A stretch of 64,000 bases of DNA. It comes from Synechococcus sp. PCC 6312 (lineage in GTDB: Bacteria > Cyanobacteriota > Cyanobacteriia > Thermosynechococcales > Thermosynechococcaceae). Under the pieces are notes generated by a model. That model was not told the origin of the DNA and searched no databases. It was given only the letters and a program-made list of their open reading frames with translations. How positions within the stretch are numbered: the stretch's first letter is position 1; each line of letters begins with the position of its first letter. The DNA is taken from contig NC_019680.1 of assembly GCF_000316685.1 (NCBI RefSeq), positions 559,501 to 623,500 of the forward strand, read 5' to 3'. The position numbers and the translations under genes are program-made. This document shows, one piece after another, positions 8,351-17,722 of this stretch.

Positions 8351-9865
8351 TCAAGGCGTGGGGGGTATTCCCAGGTCGATCACCGTGCGGGTTTTCGGGC
8401 GTTGGCGAAACACTTCATAGAGGGCAACTCCAGCCGCCACAGAGGCATTCAGGCTTTCTGTCTCACCCAATAAAGGGATTGAGACCAACTGATCACAATG
8501 CTTTTGGGCCTGGAGACTGAGACCATTTTCCTCTGCACCAATGACTAAGACTACGGGGCCGGTCAATTTTGTTTCCACAAGGGGCTGAGACCCATTTACC
8601 GCCAGGCCATAGAGCCAGAAACCAGCCTCTTTCAGGGTTTCTAGGGCTTGATTCATGTTCACAACCCGAGCTACAGCAAAATGATCTAAGGCTCCGGCAG
8701 CAACTTTGGCCACGGCTGGGGTAATCCCAACGGCCCGGCGCTGGGGGATGATCATCCCTTGGGCCCCAAAGGCCTCGGCACTGCGAATAATCGCCCCTAA
8801 ATTCTGGGGATCATTCAGACCCTCGGCGGCAATTAAGACGGGCTGATGGGTCTTGGCCTGGGCCTGGGCAATCAAATCCGCCAATTCCAAATAGCTATAG
8901 GCCGCCACCTGTGCTGCGACCCCTTGATGTCGCCCCTGATCCGTCAGGTAGTCCAAACGAGGGGGCAAGACAACATCAATCACCGCTCCATTAGTTTTGG
9001 CTTTTTCCAACAGTGTTAAAAAGCGGGGATCGTGACGGAGTGGGGCTGTAATCCAAATCCGGTTAAACCGCCGTTCTCCGGCCAAGGCCGTTAACACCGC
9101 ATGACGACCATAAATAAGATCAGTTTCAGCATCGGTTCCAAAAGCTGGGTTGCCAGGGGTTTCATCTGCTGCCAGATCATGGGGTAGTGCCGGTACGAGT
9201 CCCGAAGGCGTAGCAGAGCCCATAACCTTAGGTTCAAGATCAGCACTTTCACGACCCCAGGCCCCGTTTAACTGGAAAGACTCATCCTCTCTGGAGGGAT
9301 AAGCCTGCTTCAGGCGGGGTGGGGTTGGGGCAGAACGGGGGGGATGATCCCGAAAGTGGGCGGGACGCGGGCCATCTTGTCGGTAACGGGGGCGATCTTC
9401 ATACCGATCACCTCTTTCATGTCGATTGTCTGGACGATGACTTGGACGGTCTTGAGACTCGGAACGGCCATAACTGCGCTCAGGGCGGGGGCGGTCTTGA
9501 TACCGTTCGCTAGAATACCGAGTGTCTCCATCAGAGTGACGATCCTGATACCGAGGTTTTTCCCTGGGTTCATAACCAGAACTACGCTCTCGATCTCCTC
9601 GATCTCGGTTAAAGTTACCCCCAGGCCTGGGGCTAGGTCGTCTGGAACCATAGCTGGCATCTCCATCGGCCGGCCGGCGGGGGCGCGTGAAATCCCGTTG
9701 AGCATCCGCTCGGTTTGGCCGATCTCTGTTGTTAAATTCCCCATTATCCCGCTGCCGATCTCGAAACTCTGAATGACCCGGCCGGGGTTGGGATGACCGT
9801 AAACGGGGGGCGGCAGGACGGGAAGGGCGATCACCACCGGAAAAATTACGACGAGCTTTGGGCAT
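8351..9865 (-). CDS. rlmB: 23S rRNA 2'-O-methyltransferase RlmB-like (SpoU/TrmH family) with long disordered N-terminus
   Basis: The C-terminal 255 residues or so are a SpoU methyltransferase: a substrate-binding domain starting at [13 protein letters not shown], then motif 1 ([22 protein letters not shown]), motif 2 ([12 protein letters not shown]) and motif 3 ([17 protein letters not shown]). RlmB methylates G2251 of 23S rRNA using S-adenosylmethionine. The first 200 residues or so are low-complexity Arg/Asp/Pro/Gly with many DR and RP steps, unlike the ~245-residue E. coli enzyme. This tail may bind RNA. ATG at 9865; no strong ribosome-binding site. Function of the catalytic part is confident, the exact target less so. 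Confidence 0.9.
   Translation of the reverse strand: MPKARRNFSGGDRPSRPAAPRLRSSQPRPGHSEFRDRQRDNGEFNNRDRPNRADAQRDFTRPRRPADGDASYGSRRPSPRPGGNFNRDRGDRERSSGYEPREKPRYQDRHSDGDTRYSSERYQDRPRPERSYGRSESQDRPSHRPDNRHERGDRYEDRPRYRQDGPRPAHFRDHPPRSAPTPPRLKQAYPSREDESFQLNGAWGRESADLEPKVMGSATPSGLVPALPHDLAADETPGNPAFGTDAETDLIYGRHAVLTALAGERRFNRIWITAPLRHDPRFLTLLEKAKTNGAVIDVVLPPRLDYLTDQGRHQGVAAQVAAYSYLELADLIAQAQAKTHQPVLIAAEGLNDPQNLGAIIRSAEAFGAQGMIIPQRRAVGITPAVAKVAAGALDHFAVARVVNMNQALETLKEAGFWLYGLAVNGSQPLVETKLTGPVVLVIGAEENGLSLQAQKHCDQLVSIPLLGETESLNASVAAGVALYEVFRQRPKTRTVIDLGIPPTP
9621..9630. repeat. Copy of the HIP-like palindrome CCAGGCCTGG
   Basis: A perfect 10-bp palindrome that recurs through the window. Other exact copies verified by eye begin at 10410, 18717, 18861, 31269, 32585, 41457, 45831, 52747, 53637, 54816 and 62266; the half-versions CCAGGCC and GGCCTGG are far more frequent, in genes of both strands and in gaps. 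Chance expectation for one 10-mer in 64 kb is about 0.06. Confidence 0.9.
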
Positions 9866-10032
9866 AGAAATGGCTTAACCAGGCCAAGGGATGAGGAGAG
9901 GCACTTTCGCAATTCTAGTCTTTAATTCTGGTCGGCTGCTGGAGCGAACTGTGCCGGGGTATTGAAAGGCACAGATGAGGGACACCCCATGGACTAGGTT
10001 GCGGCTAATAAGTATGGCACACTGAGGGGGTA

Positions 10033-10680
10033 ATGCAGCATAACCTCAACTCCATGAATCCCGAACCGGAAATTCGCCACCTCTTGGATTTAATGCCTGC
10101 CTCGGGCCGGATGCATTGCAAAATTGTCTCCCGCCAGCTCCAATCCCAAGTGATTCACTACAATCCAGCCTTGCCTTGGTCAGATCGGGTGATTGAAATT
10201 AACTTTAATCTCTGGAGTCAGTTACCGCGCCCTTGCCGAGATTTGCTGCTGTTGCGAGCGGTGGCCTGGTTTAACTTAGGGCAACTAATCAAGCTCGATC
10301 TCTATCAAGGCCTGGCGGTGGCAGGGGGGGTGGCAGCCGTTGTCGAATTTGTCCAACTGGATCCCGTAGGTATTGTTGTCTCCGGGGGGTTAGCTGCATT
10401 TAGTGGACTCCAGGCCTGGCGGAATACGCGGGGATTGGCCGTGGAGATCGCTGCTGATAAAGAAGGGATTCGCTTGGCCCAGCGGCGCGGCTATGCCGAG
10501 GATGAGGCTGCTGATTATCTCCTCCAGGCCATAACCGAAACGGCTGCGTTAGAAGGTCGTCCAACTCTGGAGTTTGCCGAACTGGTACGGAGTCAAAACC
10601 TGAAGGCCTTAGCGGGGAATCCCCAGGCCATGCCTATGACCAGTCGCAGTCGGCAACGGGTTGAATCCCCATCTCGATAA
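10033..10680 (+). CDS. DUF3318 domain protein
   Basis: This 215-residue cyanobacterial protein matches DUF3318 by RHLLDLMPASGRMHCKI near the N-terminus and the long amphipathic segment around WSDRVIEINFNLWSQL. A hydrophobic region in the middle (about 95-130, GGVAAVVEF ... GGLAAFSGL) may touch a membrane. The function is unknown. ATG 10033 has GAGGGGG just upstream, while an in-frame ATG at 10054 gives MNPEPEIRHL; homology habit would favour the latter, the ribosome-binding site the former. It precedes rpmG on the same strand. Confidence 0.8.
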   Translation: MQHNLNSMNPEPEIRHLLDLMPASGRMHCKIVSRQLQSQVIHYNPALPWSDRVIEINFNLWSQLPRPCRDLLLLRAVAWFNLGQLIKLDLYQGLAVAGGVAAVVEFVQLDPVGIVVSGGLAAFSGLQAWRNTRGLAVEIAADKEGIRLAQRRGYAEDEAADYLLQAITETAALEGRPTLEFAELVRSQNLKALAGNPQAMPMTSRSRQRVESPSR

Positions 10681-10689
10681 ATTGATAAA

Positions 10690-10705
10690 TTAAGGGTTTC
10701 CTTAA
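10690..10705 (+). other. Small hairpin between DUF3318 gene and rpmG
   Basis: TTAAGG and CCTTAA pair across the loop GTTT just after the DUF3318 stop. There is no following T-run, so it is a weak terminator at best; it lies just upstream of a possible -10 (CATAAT, 10721-10726) for rpmG. Confidence 0.3.
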
Positions 10706-10776
10706 CTCTGATACTTATGGCATAATTAGAGACCGGCCCACTGATTATCACTTTAGGGAAACACTAGGCAGTCACC

Positions 10777-10971
10777 ATGGCAAAGGCAAAAGGAGCCAGG
10801 CTCATTATCACCCTGGAATGCACAGAATGTCGCACCAATACCGATAAGCGGTCGCCAGGCGTATCCCGTTACACCACCATGAAAAATCGTCGGAACACCA
10901 CCGCTCGGCTAGAGCTGAAAAAATTCTGTCCCCACTGCAACAAACACACGATTCATAAAGAAATTAAGTAG
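10777..10971 (+). CDS. rpmG: 50S ribosomal protein L33
   Basis: This is a 64-residue L33 of the large ribosomal subunit. The sequence has the typical core [14 protein letters not shown], a central [10 protein letters not shown] and the C-terminal [15 protein letters not shown]. Two CxxC pairs (CTEC and CPHC) are present, so this is the zinc-binding form. It lies 72 bases upstream of rpsR, and the rpmG-rpsR pair is common in cyanobacteria and plastids, so co-transcription is likely. Confidence 0.97.
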   Translation: MAKAKGARLIITLECTECRTNTDKRSPGVSRYTTMKNRRNTTARLELKKFCPHCNKHTIHKEIK

Positions 10972-11043
10972 TAGTTGTTTTTCCTCGTCCGACTTACTCC
11001 AGCTTTTTAACCTTTACCTGACCTTATTACCCAAACTTGACCT

Positions 11044-11259
11044 ATGGCATTCTTTCGGCGGCGTGTTTCTCCCCTCCAACCTGGTGAACCCATTGATTAT
11101 AAAGATGTGGATTTACTGCGGCGGTTTATTACCGAACGTGGCAAAATTCTGCCCCGGCGCGTCACAGGTTTAACCGCTAAACAACAACGTCATCTCACCA
11201 TTGCGATTAAACGGGCCCGTGTCATGGCCTTGTTACCATTCCTGAACCCTGAAGGTTAA
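11044..11259 (+). CDS. rpsR: 30S ribosomal protein S18
   Basis: This is a 71-residue S18 of the small-subunit platform. The motifs [23 protein letters not shown] and [17 protein letters not shown] are split here as the two halves of the conserved core that binds S6 and 16S rRNA. Length and start agree with the family. It follows rpmG in the same direction and precedes a ribonuclease gene after a 258-base gap in which I see no gene, only a candidate ribosome-binding site near its end. Confidence 0.97.
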   Translation: MAFFRRRVSPLQPGEPIDYKDVDLLRRFITERGKILPRRVTGLTAKQQRHLTIAIKRARVMALLPFLNPEG

Positions 11260-11517
11260 CTATCACGGGGATGGTCTTTCGGTTTCTCTCAGGTTGAGGA
11301 CAAATGGCTCTATTGGGATTGAACAGTAGGGCCAGGATCGTTAAGTTCCTCAATCCGTAACATCCGAATATCGCTCACAGAGTCCGCCAACCAAGATGGT
11401 TTCTGGCCTATCTTCCAGCTATCTATATTTAGTCTTTGTCCCTGCTCACAGCTCCTTTCAAGATTAGGGTTGGCCTGGGACAAGTTCATTTAAGCTAGGA
11501 AAGGACTATCAGCCAAG

Positions 11518-13542
11518 TTGGATTCGCTCGTGGAAAAGGGCACTTTAGTTGAATTTCGGGTCAATAATCAGCGGCGGCTGGGAGTGGTTGAGCGACCCGA
11601 AGGGAAAAAGCACTGGATCGTCATTGATAGCAATCACCAGGCCCACACGCTTCATCCCCGGCAAATTACCTATACCGTCACGGGTGAGCGTTACCAGACC
11701 CAGGAAATTCCCCAATTCCAAAAAGCAGTTGAACCATTCCTGGATCCGGAGAGCCTTGAGGTGGCCTGGGAAATTCTCTTAGAAGAAAATCGGGCCGTTA
11801 GTCCTGAAAGTCTGGCCCTGCTCTTATTCTCTGGACAAACCCCACTCCAATGTTACGCCGCCCATTATCTACTTTCTGAAGACAAGATCTATTTCAAACA
11901 AAAGGCTGAACTCTACGAAGCCCGCCCCACCAGCCAAGTTGCCGAAATTAAACATCAACTGGAAAAAGAACGACAGCGTCAACAGACCAAGGCCCAATTC
12001 TTAGCTAAACTTAACCAGGCCCTGGCCCAGGAAACTATCAGTTGGGAGCCAGCAGAGCGGAATAAATTTGAACCTCTGGAACGATTTGCCGCCTTGGGAG
12101 ACCTGGCCACTCAGAGCCAAATTAATGCTGCTTCTGAACTCTTAACTCAACTTAAACGCCCAACGACGGCCCTAGCTGCTTTTCAACTCTTGGTAGATTT
12201 GTCACTATGGAAGCACCATGAGAATTTAGCTCTCCATCGGAGTCAGATTCCGACAGCATTTAAGCCGGAGGTGGTGGACATGGCCCGACACTGTATTAGT
12301 AATCCGCCCCCAGATCTGGATGCCCCCATTCGGCAAGATCTGACCCATCTCAAGGTTTATACGATTGATGACGAAAGCACCCAAGAAATTGATGATGGCA
12401 TTAGTTTAGAAACCCTCCCTAATGGCCAAGAGCGGCTGTGGATTCATATTGCTGATCCGAGTCGCTGGTTACTGTTAGGCGATGGCCTGGAGCAGGAAGC
12501 CCGCCGCCGCGCTACCACCGTGTATTTACCCACAGGCATGATTCCCATGTTTCCCCCCGAACTTGCGACTGGGCCAATGAGCTTAGTGGCGGGTAAAACC
12601 TGTTGCGCCTTGAGTTTTGGCATCATTTTGCAGCCAGATGGTAGTATTGCGGACTATCAAATTTGTCCCAGCTTGATTAAACCCACCTATCGCCTCACCT
12701 ATGAGGATGTGGACATGATGCTGGAATTGGCTGTCCAAAATGAGCCAGAGTTGTTAGGCATCGGGGCCTGGATGCAGAAACGCCTGGCCTGGCGACAACA
12801 ACAAGGGGCGATTCAGATCAATATGCCAGAACCCGAGATTAAAGTCGTTGATGATGAAGTCGATATTCACCCCTTAGCGGATTCTGTGGCCCGTCAATTG
12901 GTCGCCGAAATGATGATCCTGACTGGGGAAGTCGCCGCTCGCTTTGGTGAAGCTCAGAATATTCCCTTACCCTTTCGCTCTCAAACCCAGCCCGAACTGC
13001 CTCCTGAAGAAGAATTACAACAACTCCCCCCCGGCCCTGTTCGCCAATGTGCCATCCGCCGCTGCATGCCCAAGAGTGAAATGAGTCCAACCCCGAATCG
13101 TCATGCCAGTCTCGGCTTAAATGCCTATTGCCAAGTGACTTCCCCAATTCGCCGCTACTCTGATCTCATTGCCCATATGCAGATTAAGGCGCACCTGAGA
13201 GGCGATAATGTCCCGTTTGCGGCCCCTGACTTAGGGGAACTGTTATTGGGGGTGGTTGCGGCAGTGCAGGAAACAATTTTGGTGGAGCGGCAAACAACGC
13301 GCTACTGGTGTTTGGAATTTCTCCGGCGGCATTCAGATCAGGTGTGGCAAGCCTTGATGTTGCGGTGGCTGCGGGAAGATGATTTGCTTGCCCTGGTGCT
13401 ACTAGAGGACTTGGGCGTTGAATTAGCCGTGCGGTTCCATCGGGTCGTGGGACTTGGAGAAACCCTCAATTTACGGGTTAGCCGTGTCGATCCCCGTGCC
13501 GATCAGATTGCCCTTGAAGAAGTAATCTTAGCTCACACTTAA
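11518..13542 (+). CDS. RNase II/R-family exoribonuclease (RNB domain)
   Basis: This 674-residue protein is a 3'-5' exoribonuclease of the RNB family. The catalytic core starts near residue 280 with the metal-binding Asp cluster in DDESTQEIDDGIS, followed by HIADPSRWLLLGDGLEQEA and YLPTGMIPMFP. The CQVTSPIRRYSDLIAHMQ segment is the second hallmark. The N-terminal region resembles the small RNA-binding part of cyanobacterial homologues (the Zam group), and the C-terminus carries an S1-like tail. TTG 11518 is about 12 bases after AGGAAAGGA; GTG 11530, giving MEKGTLVEF, is an alternative start. It is the third gene of the rpmG-rpsR direction set. Confidence 0.9.
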   Translation: MDSLVEKGTLVEFRVNNQRRLGVVERPEGKKHWIVIDSNHQAHTLHPRQITYTVTGERYQTQEIPQFQKAVEPFLDPESLEVAWEILLEENRAVSPESLALLLFSGQTPLQCYAAHYLLSEDKIYFKQKAELYEARPTSQVAEIKHQLEKERQRQQTKAQFLAKLNQALAQETISWEPAERNKFEPLERFAALGDLATQSQINAASELLTQLKRPTTALAAFQLLVDLSLWKHHENLALHRSQIPTAFKPEVVDMARHCISNPPPDLDAPIRQDLTHLKVYTIDDESTQEIDDGISLETLPNGQERLWIHIADPSRWLLLGDGLEQEARRRATTVYLPTGMIPMFPPELATGPMSLVAGKTCCALSFGIILQPDGSIADYQICPSLIKPTYRLTYEDVDMMLELAVQNEPELLGIGAWMQKRLAWRQQQGAIQINMPEPEIKVVDDEVDIHPLADSVARQLVAEMMILTGEVAARFGEAQNIPLPFRSQTQPELPPEEELQQLPPGPVRQCAIRRCMPKSEMSPTPNRHASLGLNAYCQVTSPIRRYSDLIAHMQIKAHLRGDNVPFAAPDLGELLLGVVAAVQETILVERQTTRYWCLEFLRRHSDQVWQALMLRWLREDDLLALVLLEDLGVELAVRFHRVVGLGETLNLRVSRVDPRADQIALEEVILAHT

Positions 13543-13564
13543 AGAATCTAATTCAGGCTCAAAC

Positions 13565-13924
13565 CTACCATTCATCCGAGGGTGGAGAACCAGCCGCAGC
13601 CTCGTTATCCCGTTTACTCCCTAGCAGATCCAACTTATCTACTTTGATTGTGGGAGAGGAGCGATTTGCACCAGTCGCCCGATCCTGCCAATGGTCAAAT
13701 TTTAGGGAGCCAGTCACGCCAATTAAGCTACCTTTGTGGACATAGTTAGCCGCAACTTCCGCTGTTTTCCCCCAGATTTCTAGGTTAAACCAATCCGGTG
13801 GATCGTCTTTTCGCATCCGGTTCACAGCCAGGGTTAAGCGACATTTGACAGAACCCGACTCAAAATATTTGACATCCGGCTCGCCACCAACTCGGCCAAC
13901 TAGGGTGACAACGTTAATACTCAT
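13565..13924 (-). CDS. ssb: Single-stranded DNA-binding protein (short cyanobacterial SSB)
   Basis: This is a 119-residue OB-fold protein. The N-terminus MSINVVTLVGRVGGEPDVKY, the WFNLEIWGKTAE strand and the KGSLIGVTGSL turn match bacterial SSB. It coats single-stranded DNA in replication, recombination and repair. The C-terminus is short and ends SPPSDEW, not the DDDIPF-type acidic tip that recruits partner proteins in most SSBs; one acidic pair and a terminal Trp remain. ATG at 13924. It converges with the RNB ribonuclease gene, stops 22 bases apart. Confidence 0.92.
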   Translation of the reverse strand: MSINVVTLVGRVGGEPDVKYFESGSVKCRLTLAVNRMRKDDPPDWFNLEIWGKTAEVAANYVHKGSLIGVTGSLKFDHWQDRATGANRSSPTIKVDKLDLLGSKRDNEAAAGSPPSDEW

Positions 13925-14089
13925 GGCTGGGGTAGTCCTAGAATTTTGGAGTTAAGCGTATTGACTCAGTTCTGACATTGAGGATAATCCTGGTCAGTCA
14001 AACCTTGGACATTAGTATAGAACAGGTTTTAGCGGATGACACCAGGCCAGGGCGAGGGCAACACTAGACCCTAGTGCAATCACCCACAG

Positions 14090-14995
14090 TTAGTTCTTAA
14101 AGTTCATATCCCCTTGGTAGCCGGATAAATTCGCCAGTTCGGGGAGAGGGCGAGTGCCGCTGTAGTTTTTTTGGGCAATTTCCCAGGTCGGATAACTTTT
14201 CACATCCTTAGCCCGACAGAGATCAGGTTGGGGATTTTGCCCCCCCGGATCACATTCCACGTAGGTAATTTGCTTAAAGGCGGTCTTGCCGAACAATTCT
14301 TTTTGATCATGGCAATGGGAACACCAATAGGCTCCATACATCACCGCCCCGGCCTGGGTTAAATGCTTAGCCAAACTCATTTCTGCCGGGCCTGAGGTAT
14401 TAACCACCGGAATCCCCGGCCCTGTGGCTACATCTGCCGCCCGAAAGTTATAAACGCCTAAAGTCCCAATCAGGGTTATCACAATCATAATTAAGCCAGT
14501 GAAAAATAGCTGACCCCGATCAGGCCAATCACGCCCGGCCAAGGTGAGTCCCAAAAAGGCCAAGCTAAAGGTTGCCGAGGCAATGCAATACAAACAGGCC
14601 GCTTTAATTGCGGTTGCCAGCACATACATTAGGTAGCCGCTAAAGACCGTCATGGCCACGGCCCCAAGAAAGAGGAAGAACCAGGTAATGTTTTCAAGTT
14701 TTTGCCGGGTGTCTTTTTGCTCAGGACGACGGAGCGCAAAGGGAGCCAGAGAGAAGCTAAACATCCCGCTGTAGGCCATGAAGCCGAATAAGGCTAGGGG
14801 TAAGCCAAAGACTTTTGCCCAAGGACTACTCAGAACCAGATCACAGTCAGCCGTGGGGCAAGCAACCGATTGATCACCAAACGCATGAATCGTTAAATAT
14901 CCAGTCACGATCATGCCCAGGCCAGCAATGATCCCAATTAAAACCCGTGACCAACGATGTAACCAAGGTGTAGAACGACGACGAGTGACCGGCAT
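14090..14995 (-). CDS. VKOR-thioredoxin fusion (disulphide-bond formation)
   Basis: Residues about 15-185 are a vitamin-K-epoxide-reductase membrane domain with four to five helices and its CxxC (CLYC) plus the upstream loop cysteines (CPTADC). The C-terminal 100 residues are a thioredoxin-like domain with CSHC. Such fusions, the bacterial counterparts of DsbB-DsbA, oxidise exported proteins and pass electrons to quinone; they are frequent in cyanobacteria. ATG 14995 (MPVTRRRS) gives 301 residues and precedes the first helix at a normal distance; the frame stays open to 15073. It is divergent from the DAHP synthase gene. Confidence 0.9.
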   Translation of the reverse strand: MPVTRRRSTPWLHRWSRVLIGIIAGLGMIVTGYLTIHAFGDQSVACPTADCDLVLSSPWAKVFGLPLALFGFMAYSGMFSFSLAPFALRRPEQKDTRQKLENITWFFLFLGAVAMTVFSGYLMYVLATAIKAACLYCIASATFSLAFLGLTLAGRDWPDRGQLFFTGLIMIVITLIGTLGVYNFRAADVATGPGIPVVNTSGPAEMSLAKHLTQAGAVMYGAYWCSHCHDQKELFGKTAFKQITYVECDPGGQNPQPDLCRAKDVKSYPTWEIAQKNYSGTRPLPELANLSGYQGDMNFKN

Positions 14996-15164
14996 AGCAC
15001 ATCTAACCCAATCGCAATAAGTAGCAGTCAGTCCCAGCCAAGGTAGGACATCCCGATCCGATTCTAAACGCAATGGTTAAATCTCAAACGACCCAAGCTC
15101 GATCCTGATTGGTGGCACAATTTGAAGTAACCAGACCATCGCAACCAGAATTTGAGGTTGACCC

Positions 15165-16232
15165 ATGATTATTGTGATGAAAAGCGGGACTCCCGACCCA
15201 GAAATTGAGCAGGTGTGCGAAACAATGGTGGCCTGGGGGTTTTCACCGGAGAAGATTGTCGGTAAACATAAGGTGGTCATTGGCCTGGTGGGAGATACGG
15301 TTGATTTAGATCCCTTGCAAATTCAAGAAAGTAATTCCTGGATTGAGCAGGTGTTACGGGTGGAGCAACCCTTTAAGCGGGCCAGTCGCGACTACCGCCA
15401 CGGAGAAGCCAGTGAAGTTGTGGTTGAAACCCCCAATGGGCGGATTTATATCGGCGAACATCATCCAGTGGTGGTGGTGGCGGGGCCTTGCTCAGTTGAA
15501 AATGAAGCGATGATTATTGCCACGGCCCAACGGGTCAAAGCAGCGGGGGCAAAATTTTTACGGGGCGGGGCCTATAAACCCAGAACCTCGCCTTATGCCT
15601 TCCAAGGTCATGGGGAAAGTGCCTTAGAACTCTTAGCCGCCGCGCGAGCCGCCACAGGCCTGGGGATTATTACAGAAGTGATGGATGGTGCGGATCTGGA
15701 GAAAATTGTCCAGGTGGCCGATGTGATTCAGGTGGGGGCGCGGAATATGCAAAATTTTTCCCTGCTTAAACAAGTCGGACAGCAGGATAAACCAGTCCTC
15801 TTAAAACGGGGGATGGCGGCAACCATTGAAGACTGGTTAATGGCAGCAGAATATATTTTGGCAGCAGGCAACTCCCAGGTGATTCTTTGTGAGCGGGGCA
15901 TCCGTACCTTTGATCGGCAATATACCCGCAATACGTTGGATTTAAGTTGTATCCCCGTGCTACGTCAACTGACCCATTTACCTATCATGATTGATCCGAG
16001 TCATGGGACGGGTTGGGCGGCCTATGTACCCACGATGGCCAAAGCGGCACTGGCGGCTGATGCAGATAGCTTGATGATTGAAGTCCATCCCAATCCCGCC
16101 AAAGCCCTTTCCGATGGCCCCCAATCCCTTACGCCAGATCAATTTGACCAGTTGATGGCCGATTTAGCCGTGATTGGTAATGCTGTCGCTCGCTGGCCCA
16201 AGAAAACGCCAGAACTAGCAGGGGTGTTGTAG
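15165..16232 (+). CDS. aroF: 3-deoxy-7-phosphoheptulonate synthase (DAHP synthase, type I beta)
   Basis: This enzyme joins phosphoenolpyruvate and erythrose 4-phosphate in the first step of the shikimate pathway. The 355 residues comprise a ferredoxin-like N-terminal regulatory segment (about 1-75, MIIVMKSGTPDPEIEQV) and a TIM-barrel with VVVAGPCSVENE, KFLRGGAYKPRTSPYAFQG, LLKRGM and IDPSHGTG. This layout is type I beta, as in Thermotoga. ATG 15165 has GAGG eight bases before it. The following gene is in the same direction after 74 bases. Confidence 0.96.
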   Translation: MIIVMKSGTPDPEIEQVCETMVAWGFSPEKIVGKHKVVIGLVGDTVDLDPLQIQESNSWIEQVLRVEQPFKRASRDYRHGEASEVVVETPNGRIYIGEHHPVVVVAGPCSVENEAMIIATAQRVKAAGAKFLRGGAYKPRTSPYAFQGHGESALELLAAARAATGLGIITEVMDGADLEKIVQVADVIQVGARNMQNFSLLKQVGQQDKPVLLKRGMAATIEDWLMAAEYILAAGNSQVILCERGIRTFDRQYTRNTLDLSCIPVLRQLTHLPIMIDPSHGTGWAAYVPTMAKAALAADADSLMIEVHPNPAKALSDGPQSLTPDQFDQLMADLAVIGNAVARWPKKTPELAGVL

Positions 16233-16306
16233 CGGCTAATCCAGGCCAAGAACTAATCAAGATAAAATCAAACTGACCCTACTCAGGCCACGCTGGTAAG
16301 TCCTTC

Positions 16307-17209
16307 ATGAACCTTGTTGACAATCGCAAGCCGGTACAACGCGTCCTTTGGCTGACGTTGTGGCTGAATATTTTTGTCATGGTGCTGAAAGCCGCGGTTG
16401 GCATCGTTACCAACTCCCTCAGTCTCCAGGCCGATGCCCTCCACAGCTTAACGGACGGGGCGAGTAATGTTTTGGGTCTGTTCACCATGCGTTTGGCTAA
16501 CCCCCATCCAGATCGAGATCACCCCTATGGCCATCAAAAATTTGAAGCCTTGGGCGCGTTGGGAATTGCCGCATTTCTGGGCATGGCCTGTTTTGAGATT
16601 CTCCAAAGTGCGGTGGAACGGATCACCCAGCAATCGAGTCAGGTGAAGCTCTCTGCGGCCGAATTGTGGTTACTCCTCCTTGTGTTGGGGGTGAACATTT
16701 TTGTAACGGTCTATGAACGGCGGGAAGGATTGCGTTTAGGGAGTCGGATTCTCCTTGCGGATGCTTACCATACCCTCAGTGATATTTGGGTGACGATTGC
16801 GGTTTTAACGGGCTTGGTGGGGATTTGGGCCTTTAACTGGCAATGGTTGGATATTGCCTTGGCGTTTCCGGTGGCCGGCCTAGTTTTCTATAGCGGCTGG
16901 CGGGTGTTACGGGGAAATATTCCTTGGCTTGTGGATGAGATGGCCATTGCCCCAGAGGCGATTCATCAGGTGGTGATGGGCGTACCGGGTGTTGTTAACT
17001 GTCATGATATTGCCTCGCGGGGCCTGGTGGGGCGGCAAGTGTTTATTGAAATGCACCTGATTGTCGAGACCAATAGCCTAGAGGACGCTCACGAAATTAC
17101 TGAAATTATTGAAGCCCGTTTACAAGAGGTTTTTCCCCCAGCCCGGGTCATGATTCATATGGAGCCGCAGAACTACAGTTCAGATCAGATTAGTTACCCA
17201 GAGACATAG
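16307..17209 (+). CDS. Cation diffusion facilitator family transporter
   Basis: This is a 300-residue CDF metal/proton antiporter with six hydrophobic helices. The paired metal sites are intact: ADALHSLTDG in helix 2 and ADAYHTLSD in helix 5. The C-terminal 80 residues form the cytoplasmic ferredoxin-like domain (VNCHDIASRGLVGRQVFIEM, later HEITEIIEARL). In contrast with the short CDF-like gene at 203-823, this one is complete. Substrate (zinc, manganese, iron) is not readable from these motifs, though HxxxD at both sites fits zinc or broader divalent specificity. Confidence 0.93.
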   Translation: MNLVDNRKPVQRVLWLTLWLNIFVMVLKAAVGIVTNSLSLQADALHSLTDGASNVLGLFTMRLANPHPDRDHPYGHQKFEALGALGIAAFLGMACFEILQSAVERITQQSSQVKLSAAELWLLLLVLGVNIFVTVYERREGLRLGSRILLADAYHTLSDIWVTIAVLTGLVGIWAFNWQWLDIALAFPVAGLVFYSGWRVLRGNIPWLVDEMAIAPEAIHQVVMGVPGVVNCHDIASRGLVGRQVFIEMHLIVETNSLEDAHEITEIIEARLQEVFPPARVMIHMEPQNYSSDQISYPET

Positions 17210-17393
17210 ATTTTTGTGCTGCTAAACTGATTAAACTATCCACCTCTGCCCTCTTTCCACTCTCCGCCTGAAATAGATTCCAAGTCACCCAGGCCATCTC
17301 CTCAGATTCGGTTTTCCCTCTGTTTTGCCCCCAGGCCCCAGGCGGGATCAAGGGTACGATGAGTCAAGATACGTTAGTCATGAGACCAAACCT

Positions 17394-17717
17394 ATGGGAT
17401 TCTTTGATTCTGAAATTGTCCAACGGGAAGCCCAAGACTTATTTGTTGACTACCAAAGTTTAGTCCAGTTGGGTGGGGATTACGGCAAGTTTGATCGGGA
17501 AGGGAAAAAACTCTACATCGAAAAAATGGAAGAGATGATGGATCGTTTTCGGATTTTCATGAAGCGGTTTGAACTCTCGGAAGACTTTGCGGCCCAAATG
17601 ACGGTCGAGCAACTGAAAACCCAACTGAACCAGTTTGGCGTTACACCCCAGCAAATGTTTGACCAAATGCATACTACACTAGAGCGCATGAAACGTGAGT
17701 TAGAGCAGAAGCCGTAA
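17394..17717 (+). CDS. DUF1825 family protein
   Basis: This is a 107-residue helical protein with the start MGFFDSEIVQREAQDLF that defines the DUF1825 family of cyanobacteria and plants' plastids. It is rich in Met, Glu and Lys, with no transmembrane helix, and is probably a small soluble bundle. The function is unknown. The frame is open from 17325, but ATG 17394 gives the family N-terminus. Only five bases separate its stop from the next gene, so the two are very likely translated from one message. Confidence 0.88.
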   Translation: MGFFDSEIVQREAQDLFVDYQSLVQLGGDYGKFDREGKKLYIEKMEEMMDRFRIFMKRFELSEDFAAQMTVEQLKTQLNQFGVTPQQMFDQMHTTLERMKRELEQKP

Positions 17718-17722
17718 ACTGC

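Noticed and set aside
9310-9912. 200-residue frame antisense-shifted in the rlmB N-terminus
   Set aside because: It is a shadow of the low-complexity Arg/Asp coding region.
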